The notes below the pieces were generated by a model, which worked only from the letters and a program-made list of their open reading frames with translations, was not told the DNA's origin and made no database searches. A DNA stretch of 12,432 nt from a bacterium (GTDB taxonomy: Bacteria > Vulcanimicrobiota > Xenobia > Xenobiales > Xenobiaceae). Within the stretch, counting starts at the first letter, position 1; every line of letters starts with the position of its first letter. Positions 6,319 through 12,432 of the stretch are shown piece by piece. The stretch covers positions 1 through 12,432 of the forward strand of contig JALHDH010000097.1 of the NCBI GenBank assembly GCA_022839105.1. The letters are read 5' to 3'. The translations under genes were made by a program, and so were the position numbers.

Positions 6319-6376
6319 CGGCTGCGCCCACCGCCGGCTTCTCTCGGGGCGGGTGGCCAGACGGCAGGACTTCCTG
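6319..6376 (+). repeat. Two-part intergenic repeat, copy 1, with a hairpin
   Basis: Begins 16 bases after the GT2 stop. CGGCTGCGCCC (6319-6329) and CGGCAGGACTTCCTG (6362-6376) recur in the same order at 12354-12380, the second part with one mismatch. Between them this copy has extra DNA forming a hairpin: CCACCGCC (6328-6335) pairs with GGCGGGTGG (6348-6356) with one bulged G. The hairpin could terminate GT2 transcription; no T tract follows. Confidence 0.4.
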
Positions 6377-6543
6377 GGGAGCCGGGTTGAAGCTCAAGCA
6401 CTCCTCCCTCTGGGAGCGGCCGGATGCTCAAAGGCTCTCCGGTCCCCTTCCGGGTCAGGGGGAGCCCCGAAGGGTCGGGGGCCGGCTCCCAGGTCCTGCT
6501 CCAGGGAGAGGTGATTCCCGAACTCGAAGGAGCCCAGTCCAGC

Positions 6544-7674
6544 ATGCGCGTCGCCTTGGATCTGCGGCCTCTGCAGTCGCCCAGCCGGCTGCGGGGGATC
6601 GGCACCTACCTGCGGGGGCTGCTCGGAGCCTTCCTCCAGCAGGATCGCGACCTGGTGCTGCTGACCTGGCGCGACCGGCCTGTGGACCACGAGCTGCCTG
6701 AAGGCTGCCGGTTCTTCCATCTGCCTCCCCCGCGCCCCCGGGTCCTGGGGTGGTTGCGGGATCGGCTGCTCCTGGGGCGAGCTTTTCGCACCCTGGCCCG
6801 CGAGGTGGACCTGATCCACTTCACCAGCCCCTTCGAGCTGGACATGGGCTGGCCCCAGGCCTGGCCGGGGACCCCTCGGGTCGTCACCGTGCATGATCTG
6901 GTGCCCGTCACCCATGCCGGGCTGGTCCTCCGGGGCAGGCACCGCCTGCTGGCCCCGGTCTACCGTTGGCAGGCCCGCCAGCTTGGTCGGGCCGAGGGAC
7001 TGGTGGCGGTTTCGCAGGCCACCCGGCAGCGTCTGGTGGAGTTCCTGGATCCTCCTCCCCCGATCCGGGTGGTTCCGGAGGCTGCCGAGGGCTTCAGTCC
7101 TCCCGAGCCGGCTCGCGTGCAGGAGCTTCGCCGGCGTCTGGACCTGCCCCGGGATTTCCTGCTCTTCCTGGGAGGCGCCTCGCCCAACAAGAACCTCGAA
7201 GGCCTGCTGGTCGCCTGTCAGGGTGGGGGGCTGCCGCCCCTGGTGGTGGCCGGCGCCGCCAACCCCGAGCAGTTGGCGGACTTGCGATTCCGTTACCCCG
7301 ACCTCCCGGTGCGCTGGCTGGGCCCGGTTCCTGCGGAAGACCTGGGGGCACTCTATGGGGCTGCCACGGCGTTCGTCTTCCCATCGCTTCAGGAAGGGTT
7401 CGGGCTGCCGGTGCTGGAGGCCATGTCCTGTGGGACCCCGGTGGCCTGCTCCAGGACCTCGTCGCTGCCCGAGGTGGCAGGCCAGGCCGCCCTCTTCTTC
7501 GATCCCGCCGATCCACGCCAGATCCGCCACGCCCTGCACCGCCTGGTGGTCGAGCCGGACCTGCGCGCCGTTCTCCGTGGCCTGGGCCTGGATCAGGCGC
7601 GGCAGTTCTCGTGGGAGAGGACGGCGCGCCTCACCTGGCAGGCCTACGAGGACTTCCTGGCGGGGAGGGGATGA
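6544..7674 (+). CDS. GT4-family glycosyltransferase
   Basis: Protein of 376 residues with a GT-B fold, expected to transfer a sugar from a nucleotide-sugar donor in surface glycan assembly. The N-terminal half begins V-A-L-D-L-R-P-L and contains the R-L-R-G-I-G-T-Y-L acceptor-side loop (15-23) and V-T-V-H-D-L-V-P (114-121), typical of the mannosyl/rhamnosyl GT4 group. The C-terminal half has P-N-K-N-L (214-218) and the E-x7-E donor motif E284-G-F-G-L-P-V-L-E292. The frame is open from 6424, but the first 40 residues look non-coding; the ATG at 6544 starts the conserved strand and has AAGGAG 11 bases upstream. A 241-base gap with hairpins separates it from the GT2 gene, so separate transcription is possible. 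It is convergent with the MscS gene. Donor and linkage cannot be read from the sequence. Confidence 0.9.
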   Translation: MRVALDLRPLQSPSRLRGIGTYLRGLLGAFLQQDRDLVLLTWRDRPVDHELPEGCRFFHLPPPRPRVLGWLRDRLLLGRAFRTLAREVDLIHFTSPFELDMGWPQAWPGTPRVVTVHDLVPVTHAGLVLRGRHRLLAPVYRWQARQLGRAEGLVAVSQATRQRLVEFLDPPPPIRVVPEAAEGFSPPEPARVQELRRRLDLPRDFLLFLGGASPNKNLEGLLVACQGGGLPPLVVAGAANPEQLADLRFRYPDLPVRWLGPVPAEDLGALYGAATAFVFPSLQEGFGLPVLEAMSCGTPVACSRTSSLPEVAGQAALFFDPADPRQIRHALHRLVVEPDLRAVLRGLGLDQARQFSWERTARLTWQAYEDFLAGRG

Positions 7675-7720
7675 ACGCTCAGCAGGGCTGGAAGCCCACC
7701 AGGGTCTGGTCGGCGGGTTT

Positions 7721-7783
7721 CCTGGCAGGTTGCGGGTGCATCGGTCTGGAGCCGCTCCACGCGCCGAGGGGATTCCTGCCAGG
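7721..7783. repeat. Inverted repeat between convergent genes
   Basis: CCTGGCAGG (7721-7729) is the exact complement of CCTGCCAGG (7775-7783), separated by 45 bases. It fills most of the 119-base gap between the GT4 and MscS stops. It may end transcription from both sides, although the long loop and missing T tracts are unlike a standard intrinsic terminator. Confidence 0.35.
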
Positions 7784-7793
7784 GGGTGACGTC

Positions 7794-8876
7794 TCAGGCT
7801 CGAGTCGGACCCAGGGGGATCTCGCTGCTGCGCAGGTGCAGGTCCCGCTGGGGGAAGGGGATCTCGATGTTCTCGCGGGCGAAGGCCCGGTTGATGGCGA
7901 AGTTCAGGTCCGAACGGACCCGGCGGATCGCCGAGTTGCGGATGTCGATCCAGACGGCCAGTTCGAGGTTCAGCGAAGAGTCTCCAAATTCGGTGAACAA
8001 GACCAGGGGCTCGGGGTCCTTCAAAGCGTGGGTGTCGTTTCGGGCCACCTCCAGCAGGACCCGCTCGACCTTGTCCAGGTCGCTGCCATAGGCCACCCCC
8101 ACGGGGACCCTCAGGCGGACCTTGGGGTCGCCGTGGCTCCAGTTGGTCACCTGGCTTGAGAGGCACAGGGCGTTGGGGACCAGGATCGAGATGTTGTCCC
8201 CGGTCACCACGGTCAGGCTCCGGGCCCCGATCTGGGTGATCCGGCCCGAGGTCCCCTCGACCTCGATCCAGTCGCCCACCTGCACCGGCCTCTCGAAAAG
8301 CAGGATCAGCCCGCTGACGAAGTTGTTCACGATGTTCTGCAGGCCGAAGCCGATGCCCACGCTCAGGGCACCGACGGCCACCGTCAGGCTGGAGAGCTCC
8401 AGGCCGATCGTCTGCAGTGCGGCCAGAAGGCCCAGGCAGAGCAGCACGTAGTACAGGATTCGCGAAACCGAGTAGCGGGCCCCCGGTTCGAGGCGGGTCA
8501 GGAAGGTCTGTTCGGAGAGCTTGCGGATCAGGTTCGAGCCGATCAGCACGGTGGCCACGAAGGTGGCGAAGGTCACCACGTTCAGGACCGAGACATGCAG
8601 GCTGGCGGCATTCACCAGGGGGGCGCTGAGGTCCAGGCCCAGCCGGGCCAGGGTTCCCATCAATCCGTAGGCGGTGATGACCCAGAAGACGAAGCGGCTG
8701 GCGACCCGGCGATCGTGCCCTTCGAGGATGGTCAGCCTTTCGCGCAGCACCCGGCTGACCAGCCAGCCGAACCCCACCACCGCAGCCGAGAAGCCCAGGA
8801 AGGCCAGGAGGCCTCGGACATCGGTCGGGGTGCCGGCGAGGGTGAAAAGGGGCGTGTCCATCCAGTGGGATTCCAT
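7794..8876 (-). CDS. MscS-family mechanosensitive ion channel
   Basis: Protein of 360 residues, longer than the roughly 290 of E. coli MscS because of extra N-terminal membrane segments. It would open under membrane tension and release small solutes during osmotic downshock. Hydrophobic segments lie near 22-45, 61-80, 96-115 and 137-160, followed by the pore helix. The pore-helix signature A-V-G-A-L-S-V-G-I-G-F-G-L-Q-N (167-181) and the adjoining F-V-S-G-L-I-L-L-F-E-R-P segment are strongly conserved, then V-G-D-W-I-E-V begins the cytoplasmic beta domain. The C-terminal part has the usual I-P-F-P-Q segment. ATG at 8876 with AAGG nearby is chosen; an in-frame ATG at 8861 is an alternative. A 1018-residue open frame on this strand extends far upstream, but that part is a shadow of the neighbouring gene. 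It is divergent from the deacetylase-like gene. Confidence 0.93.
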   Translation of the reverse strand: MESHWMDTPLFTLAGTPTDVRGLLAFLGFSAAVVGFGWLVSRVLRERLTILEGHDRRVASRFVFWVITAYGLMGTLARLGLDLSAPLVNAASLHVSVLNVVTFATFVATVLIGSNLIRKLSEQTFLTRLEPGARYSVSRILYYVLLCLGLLAALQTIGLELSSLTVAVGALSVGIGFGLQNIVNNFVSGLILLFERPVQVGDWIEVEGTSGRITQIGARSLTVVTGDNISILVPNALCLSSQVTNWSHGDPKVRLRVPVGVAYGSDLDKVERVLLEVARNDTHALKDPEPLVLFTEFGDSSLNLELAVWIDIRNSAIRRVRSDLNFAINRAFARENIEIPFPQRDLHLRSSEIPLGPTRA

Positions 8877-8972
8877 GGTCTGGCCTTCGAGTGCTTCCCT
8901 TGAGCCTCCTGTGCCGGAACCCTGCCCTCTCCCGCGCGCAGGCTCCCACCCCGAGGCGCAGAAAGCCTGGGG
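8877..8972. promoter_or_regulatory. Divergent intergenic region between MscS and the deacetylase-like gene
   Basis: This 96-base gap should carry promoters or 5' leaders for two divergent genes. No convincing sigma-70 elements or operator palindrome were found by eye. Confidence 0.3.
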
Positions 8973-10868
8973 GTGCTGCGCTGGTTTTCGAAGACCCCCT
9001 GGCTCTTGCGCCTCCTGGCGGGTGCCGGAGTGCTCCTCGTGCTCCTCTTCGGCTGGCCCCGGACCCGGGCCTGGATCCCGGTGGCCTTCTCGCTGGCCCT
9101 GCCCGAGCCTCCGGGCGTCCGCCTCCCTGGCCAGCCGTTCCGTGCCGAAAATCCTGGCGATGCCCTGGTGGTGGTCTCGAATCGGGTCCTGCGCGAGTCC
9201 GCCGAAACGGGCGACTTCGACCAGACCTTGTGGTGCCACGCCTGGGCGGACCTGATCGAACAGGAGCTGGGCGCTCCGTCCGTCCTGGACCTGGAGGACC
9301 TCTCGCCGGGGCAACTGCGTCAGGCCCGCCTGGTCGTCCTCACCCGCAGCGCCACGAGCCTGGCCCCCCCCGCCGAGGTGCTGGCCGAAGCCCGCGAGGC
9401 TTTGGAAGAGGGCGCCGCCCTCGTCCTCGAGATGCCCTCGGCCGCCTGGGCGGAGCTGACCGGGGTGGTGCTCAGCCCGACCCCGGTCAACCCGCAGGGC
9501 AGCTTCTGGAGGGGGCAGATCCTGGAATATCAAGAGTTCCCGGCGTCCCTGGAGGGGGGAAGAGCGGGTTCTTCGCTGCGGGAGCTGCGCGGGATGCCGG
9601 TCTTCACCTGGCTGGCTCTGGGCCTGGGTCTGGACCCTTCGGTTCGGGCCCAGGGTCGGCTTTCGGGACAGCCCCTGGTCTACGTCCGGCCCCAGGGGCG
9701 CGGCTTCACCCTGACCCTGGCTTTCGATCTGGCTTGTCAGGTTCACGCCTTGCAGCAGGGGGTTCCCGGAGGGCCCGGCCTGGCTGTTCCCGAGTGCCAG
9801 GGCCTGATCCCCGGGCTTCCCGAATCCCAGGACCTGGTGCTGGATTCGGGCCTGCTGGACAACCGCGTCCCCTATGCCGACCTGCTGGAGGGGTGGATCG
9901 TCGAACTGGCCGAGCAGGCGGCGGGTCCCCTGCCGGGATGGTGGCGCTTCCCCTTCGATGCCGACGGGGTGGCGGTCCTCAGTCACGACGAGGAGGGGCG
10001 TGGCCGGGAGGCCTTTGGCGAGCTGGAGGCCCTGCAGGCCCGCCTGGGCGTCCCCTCCACGGTCTTCGCGTTGGCGGGAAGGGATCTTCCCGCACGCTGG
10101 CCGGAGGGCGCCGAGGACCTGGAGCTGCACTGGAACCGTTTCCTGGCCGGGGACTTCCCGCCTTACGAGCGCCCGGATCTCCAGGGCCAGATGGCCCGCC
10201 TGCAGGCGGTGCGGGGCACTCCCCCGCGATTGAACCGCACGCATTTTCTGGCCTGGGGGCGCGAATACGCCGAGCCCTTCCAACAGATGGCCGCCGCCGG
10301 GCTGGAACTGGACAGCACCTACGGCCCCAATCGCGGGCGGGGGTACCTGTTCGGCACGGGTCTGCCCTTCCGGGTGCTGGACCAGGATGGAATGCCCCTG
10401 CCGCTTTGGGAGTGGCCCTTCGTTTCCCAGGAGGATTGGGCCGGCGCGGACCCCGAGTTCCTGCTGGGCCTTCTGGACGACAGCACCCGGGCCTGGCATC
10501 AGGCGCCGGTGCTTCTCCTGCATCCCCATCGACTGGTGGCCACCGAGGAGGGGCAGCGCTTCCTGGAGGGCTTCGTGCGCCGGGCCCGCGAGCGCCGCCA
10601 CCTCCTGACCAGCATGCTCTCCCACCACGACTTCCTGCGCATGCGGGCTCGGGCCCGCATGCAGAGCCGCGTGCGGGGGGAGGTGCTGGAGGCGGACCTC
10701 TTCGCGCCCGGCCCGGGCCTGGCCGTGCACCTGCCGGCCACCCTCGCAGAGATCCACCTGGACGGTCGACCCGCTCGGACGCGTTGGATCCGCCTGTATG
10801 ATCGCCCGCGCCTTCTCGTCGAGATCCCCCCGGGGCGCCATCGCCTGCAAGCCCGGCCGGCGCGCTGA
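8973..10868 (+). CDS. Membrane-anchored polysaccharide deacetylase-like (NodB-fold) protein
   Basis: Large protein of 631 residues. A Lys/Arg-flanked hydrophobic segment (10-28) should anchor it with the bulk outside the cytoplasm. Residues 63-165 look like an alpha/beta domain (D-A-L-V-V-V-S-N strand, later L-V-V-L-T-R) resembling a ThuA/glutamine-amidotransferase-like fold, possibly non-catalytic. Residues 330-555 resemble NodB-fold polysaccharide deacetylases of the type with an R-T-H-x3-W motif: L-S-H-D-E-E (336-341), H386 in L-H-W, R422-T-H-F-L-A-W, L-D-S-T-Y (446-450), G-T-G-L-P-F-R (461-467) and L-L-L-H-P-H-R (514-520). The usual H-x3-H metal pair has Phe390 in its second position, so activity is uncertain. 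Residues 570-631 look like a small beta domain. The start is a GTG with a weak G-rich site; no better start is seen. A role in trimming or deacetylating an exported glycan is inferred. Confidence 0.75.
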   Translation: MLRWFSKTPWLLRLLAGAGVLLVLLFGWPRTRAWIPVAFSLALPEPPGVRLPGQPFRAENPGDALVVVSNRVLRESAETGDFDQTLWCHAWADLIEQELGAPSVLDLEDLSPGQLRQARLVVLTRSATSLAPPAEVLAEAREALEEGAALVLEMPSAAWAELTGVVLSPTPVNPQGSFWRGQILEYQEFPASLEGGRAGSSLRELRGMPVFTWLALGLGLDPSVRAQGRLSGQPLVYVRPQGRGFTLTLAFDLACQVHALQQGVPGGPGLAVPECQGLIPGLPESQDLVLDSGLLDNRVPYADLLEGWIVELAEQAAGPLPGWWRFPFDADGVAVLSHDEEGRGREAFGELEALQARLGVPSTVFALAGRDLPARWPEGAEDLELHWNRFLAGDFPPYERPDLQGQMARLQAVRGTPPRLNRTHFLAWGREYAEPFQQMAAAGLELDSTYGPNRGRGYLFGTGLPFRVLDQDGMPLPLWEWPFVSQEDWAGADPEFLLGLLDDSTRAWHQAPVLLLHPHRLVATEEGQRFLEGFVRRARERRHLLTSMLSHHDFLRMRARARMQSRVRGEVLEADLFAPGPGLAVHLPATLAEIHLDGRPARTRWIRLYDRPRLLVEIPPGRHRLQARPAR

Positions 10869-11010
10869 AGGGGAGCATCCACCCGCCGCTGCCCCGCGGC
10901 ACAGGAGAGGACTCCACCTGCAGGGAAACCTGGGGCCGATCCATCCCCTCGGGTCGTGACCCGGGTCGAGGGTCCTGGGAATCGGGCCCCGAGGCCTCCC
11001 GAAGGGCTGG

Positions 11011-11017
11011 AAGGAGG
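11011..11017 (+). promoter_or_regulatory. Strong ribosome binding site for the small membrane protein
   Basis: AAGGAGG ends six bases before the ATG at 11024, a near-perfect Shine-Dalgarno match. It is the strongest such site noted in the window and supports this short reading frame as a real gene. Confidence 0.7.
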
Positions 11018-11023
11018 GTCGGC

Positions 11024-11371
11024 ATGCTGAACCTGAAGACCCCGCGCAAACCCTCTCCGGGCTTGGGCCTGCTGCTCTCGCTGGCTGTCTATCCCGGCTC
11101 GGGGCAGGCCATGAACCAGCGCTGGGGCAAGGCCATCGCCTTCGCCGTGCTCTTCACGGCGGCCCTGGGGAGCCTGCTGTACACCGGGGGGTTGGGCCTG
11201 TGGCGCTTCTATGAGGCGCTGACCTCCCTGGTCGAGCCGGTCGGCCTGTTCGAAGCCCTGCGACCGGCCCTGTGGCCCGCGGTCTTGACCCTGATCCTGT
11301 ATGCCTGGGCCGCCCTCGACACCTGGGTCGAGGCGCGCCGGCTGGCCAGGGAGAGGGGAGGAGAACCGTGA
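11024..11371 (+). CDS. Small multi-pass membrane protein (DUF5683/TM2-like)
   Basis: Protein of 115 residues with hydrophobic segments near 12-23, 37-60 and 80-101 and a basic C-terminal tail (R-R-L-A-R-E-R). The Y-P-G-S-G-Q-A-M-N segment (23-31) with W34-G-K following, and Y-A-W-A-A-L-D-T (93-100) near the end, resemble the P-G-x-G-Q...K-G and late Asp motifs of TM2/DUF5683-type small membrane proteins, whose function is mostly unknown. A very good AAGGAGG precedes the ATG. The 155-base gap before it holds a GGGTC-GT-GACCC hairpin (10951-10962). Its stop overlaps the start of the lipid kinase gene by 4 bases, so the two are translated together. A role near membrane lipids is inferred only from this coupling. 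Confidence 0.75.
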   Translation: MLNLKTPRKPSPGLGLLLSLAVYPGSGQAMNQRWGKAIAFAVLFTAALGSLLYTGGLGLWRFYEALTSLVEPVGLFEALRPALWPAVLTLILYAWAALDTWVEARRLARERGGEP

Positions 11372-12309
11372 GCCTCGACTCCACGGAGGAGGTGCGGCTC
11401 CAACCGCTGGAATACCGCACGGATCGCCCCCGGGTCCTGGTCCTGGCCAATCGCCAGTCGGGGCGCTGCGGCGCCCGCTGGCGCAAGGGGAAGGTCTCGC
11501 CCCTGGAGCGCATCCGCACCTGTCTTGCCGGCTGGAACGTCGAGTGCGACGTGCATCAGAGCGCCAGCCCCCAGGAGGCCATCCAGGCCGCCCGACAGGC
11601 GGCGGGTGCGGGATACGACGCCGTGGTGGCCACCGGTGGGGACGGGACCCTGCGCACCGTGGCCCAGGGCCTGGTGGGCACCCGCACGCCCCTGGGATTG
11701 CTGCCCATGGGCACCGAGAACGTGCTGGCCCGATCGGTGGGGATCCCACTGGACCTGGAGGGCGCCTGTCGCCACCTGGTCCGCAGCCCGGTCCGCCAGA
11801 TGGACCTGGGCTGCGTGGCCGGACAGCACTTCCTGTGCTTCGCCGGGATCGGCTTCGATGCCCAGGTGGTGGAGGAGGTCGACCCCCAGGCCAAGGAGGC
11901 CCTGGGCAGCATGGCCTACGTCGCCGCCGCCTGGAAGCATCGGGACCTGGTGCCCCGGGCTCGGCTGACCGTGGACGGGCGCACCTTCGAGCACGAGTTC
12001 TGGCTGATCCTGGTCGGCAACATCCCCCTGTATGGCGGACAGTTGCGCCTGACCCCCCGGGCCTGTCCGCGGGATGGCCTGCTGGACGTGTGCGTCTTCG
12101 AGAAAGCCGATGCCCTGGGCACCTTACGCCAGTGGATGGGGGCAGCGGTGGGGGCGCACGCCGAATTGCCTGAGGTGGCCTATTACCTGGGCCGGGAGAT
12201 CCTGATCGAGACGGACTCTCCGGTGGCCGTCCAACTGGATGGCGACCCGGCCCCGCCGACCCCGGCCCGAATCCAGGTGGTCCCTTCCGGAGTGGACGTG
12301 CGCTTCTAG
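11368..12309 (+). CDS. Diacylglycerol kinase family lipid kinase (YegS/DgkB-like)
   Basis: Protein of 313 residues, the usual length for bacterial DAGK-catalytic-domain lipid kinases, which phosphorylate diacylglycerol or a related lipid with ATP at the inner membrane face. The ATP-site motif T-G-G-D-G-T-L is at 89-95, followed by the P-M-G-T-E-N-V-L-A-R segment (113-122). The second domain has A-G-I-G-F-D-A (159-165), Y-G-G-Q-L-R-L-T-P (222-230) and the D-G-L-L-D-V motif (236-241), and ends in a beta strand with Q-L-D-G-D. The open frame extends upstream to 11272, inside the preceding gene. The GTG at 11368 forms a GTGA overlap with that gene's stop and has GGGAGGAG just upstream, so it is the likely start. 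It could recycle diacylglycerol from envelope biosynthesis; the exact lipid substrate cannot be read. Confidence 0.9.
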   Translation: MSLDSTEEVRLQPLEYRTDRPRVLVLANRQSGRCGARWRKGKVSPLERIRTCLAGWNVECDVHQSASPQEAIQAARQAAGAGYDAVVATGGDGTLRTVAQGLVGTRTPLGLLPMGTENVLARSVGIPLDLEGACRHLVRSPVRQMDLGCVAGQHFLCFAGIGFDAQVVEEVDPQAKEALGSMAYVAAAWKHRDLVPRARLTVDGRTFEHEFWLILVGNIPLYGGQLRLTPRACPRDGLLDVCVFEKADALGTLRQWMGAAVGAHAELPEVAYYLGREILIETDSPVAVQLDGDPAPPTPARIQVVPSGVDVRF

Positions 12310-12350
12310 GATTTCAGGCATTTTTCAGGGGGTCGCGATACCACGGCCCC

Positions 12351-12380
12351 GGGCGGCTGCGCCCCCGGCAGAACTTCCTG
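12351..12380 (+). repeat. Two-part intergenic repeat, copy 2
   Basis: Starts 41 bases after the lipid kinase stop. CGGCTGCGCCC (12354-12364) is followed almost directly by CGGCAGAACTTCCTG (12366-12380); both parts match copy 1 at 6319-6376 in the same order, the second with one mismatch. Here the intervening DNA of copy 1 is absent. A GGGCG-GCTG-CGCCC hairpin (12351-12364) overlaps the first part. The rest of 12310-12432 shows no gene. Confidence 0.4.
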
Positions 12381-12432
12381 AATCCGCTGCCTGGCGTGAG
12401 AACCGAGGGCGTCGAGGCGGGTCTGGATGCAA

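Noticed and set aside
5160..6605. N-terminal extension of rfbB to an 820-residue protein
   Set aside because: The extension is antisense to the GT2 gene, and the Rossmann motif starts directly after the ATG at 5159.
7671..7793. Possible lipoprotein start overlapping the GT4 stop (ATGA), with an L-A-G-C lipobox-like motif
   Set aside because: No Shine-Dalgarno site fits well and the frame runs into antisense MscS DNA with shadow composition; the lipobox match is probably chance.
6394..8949. 851-residue minus-strand open frame
   Set aside because: Out of frame with MscS and antisense to the GT4 gene; its composition is typical of a high-GC shadow frame and it shows no domain.
8891..10801. 636-residue plus-strand open frame overlapping the deacetylase-like gene
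   Set aside because: Almost all Gly, Pro, Arg and Ala, with no conserved motif; the 8973 frame carries the recognisable domains.
8877..10850. Minus-strand open frame continuing upstream of the MscS gene to make a 1018-residue protein
   Set aside because: The added part is Gln/Gly/Pro/Arg-rich and lies antisense to the deacetylase-like gene; the channel fold begins at the ATG at 8876.
12310..12330. T-rich stretch after the lipid kinase as an intrinsic terminator
   Set aside because: The run of five T is not preceded by a stable hairpin, and the GC hairpin at 12351-12364 has no T tract after it.

Overview
The window is high-GC bacterial DNA (about 67-70% in the right three quarters by hand counts). 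It looks like part of a cell-surface polysaccharide (O-antigen-like) region joined to envelope housekeeping genes. A dTDP-sugar enzyme, two glycosyltransferases, an MscS channel and a membrane-anchored deacetylase-like protein suggest a Gram-negative organism, but the phylum cannot be fixed from this sequence. No tRNA, rRNA, CRISPR array, transposase or integrase is visible.

Left part (1-3159). Three genes separated by long non-coding gaps: a 73-residue acyl carrier protein (minus, 389-610, GTG start), a NeuD/PglD-type sugar acyltransferase (plus, 1097-1762) and a ketoacyl-ACP synthase III with a complete Cys-His-Asn triad (minus, 1806-2858). Sampled GC in these genes is about 54-58%, clearly below the rest, and coding density is only about 60%. 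This looks like a separately acquired or variable cassette.

Centre (3160-7674). fabD (malonyl-CoA:ACP transacylase) and rfbB (dTDP-glucose 4,6-dehydratase) run on the minus strand. A GT2 and a GT4 glycosyltransferase run on the plus strand, divergent from rfbB. FabD, ACP, KASIII and the acyltransferase together could make a short acyl-ACP and place it on a nucleotide sugar, with RfbB supplying the 4-keto-6-deoxy sugar scaffold. An aminotransferase and a ketoreductase, which such a route would normally need, are not in the window.

Right part (7794-12432). An MscS-type mechanosensitive channel (minus) stands divergent from a membrane-anchored NodB-fold (polysaccharide deacetylase-like) protein. 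Then come a small multi-pass membrane protein and a diacylglycerol-kinase-family lipid kinase, which overlap by 4 bases (GTGA).

Non-coding signals worth noting are a 13-base identical word upstream of both the ACP and the KASIII gene in the same orientation, a two-part intergenic repeat found after both the GT2 gene and the lipid kinase gene, and several GC-rich hairpins in convergent or 3' positions.
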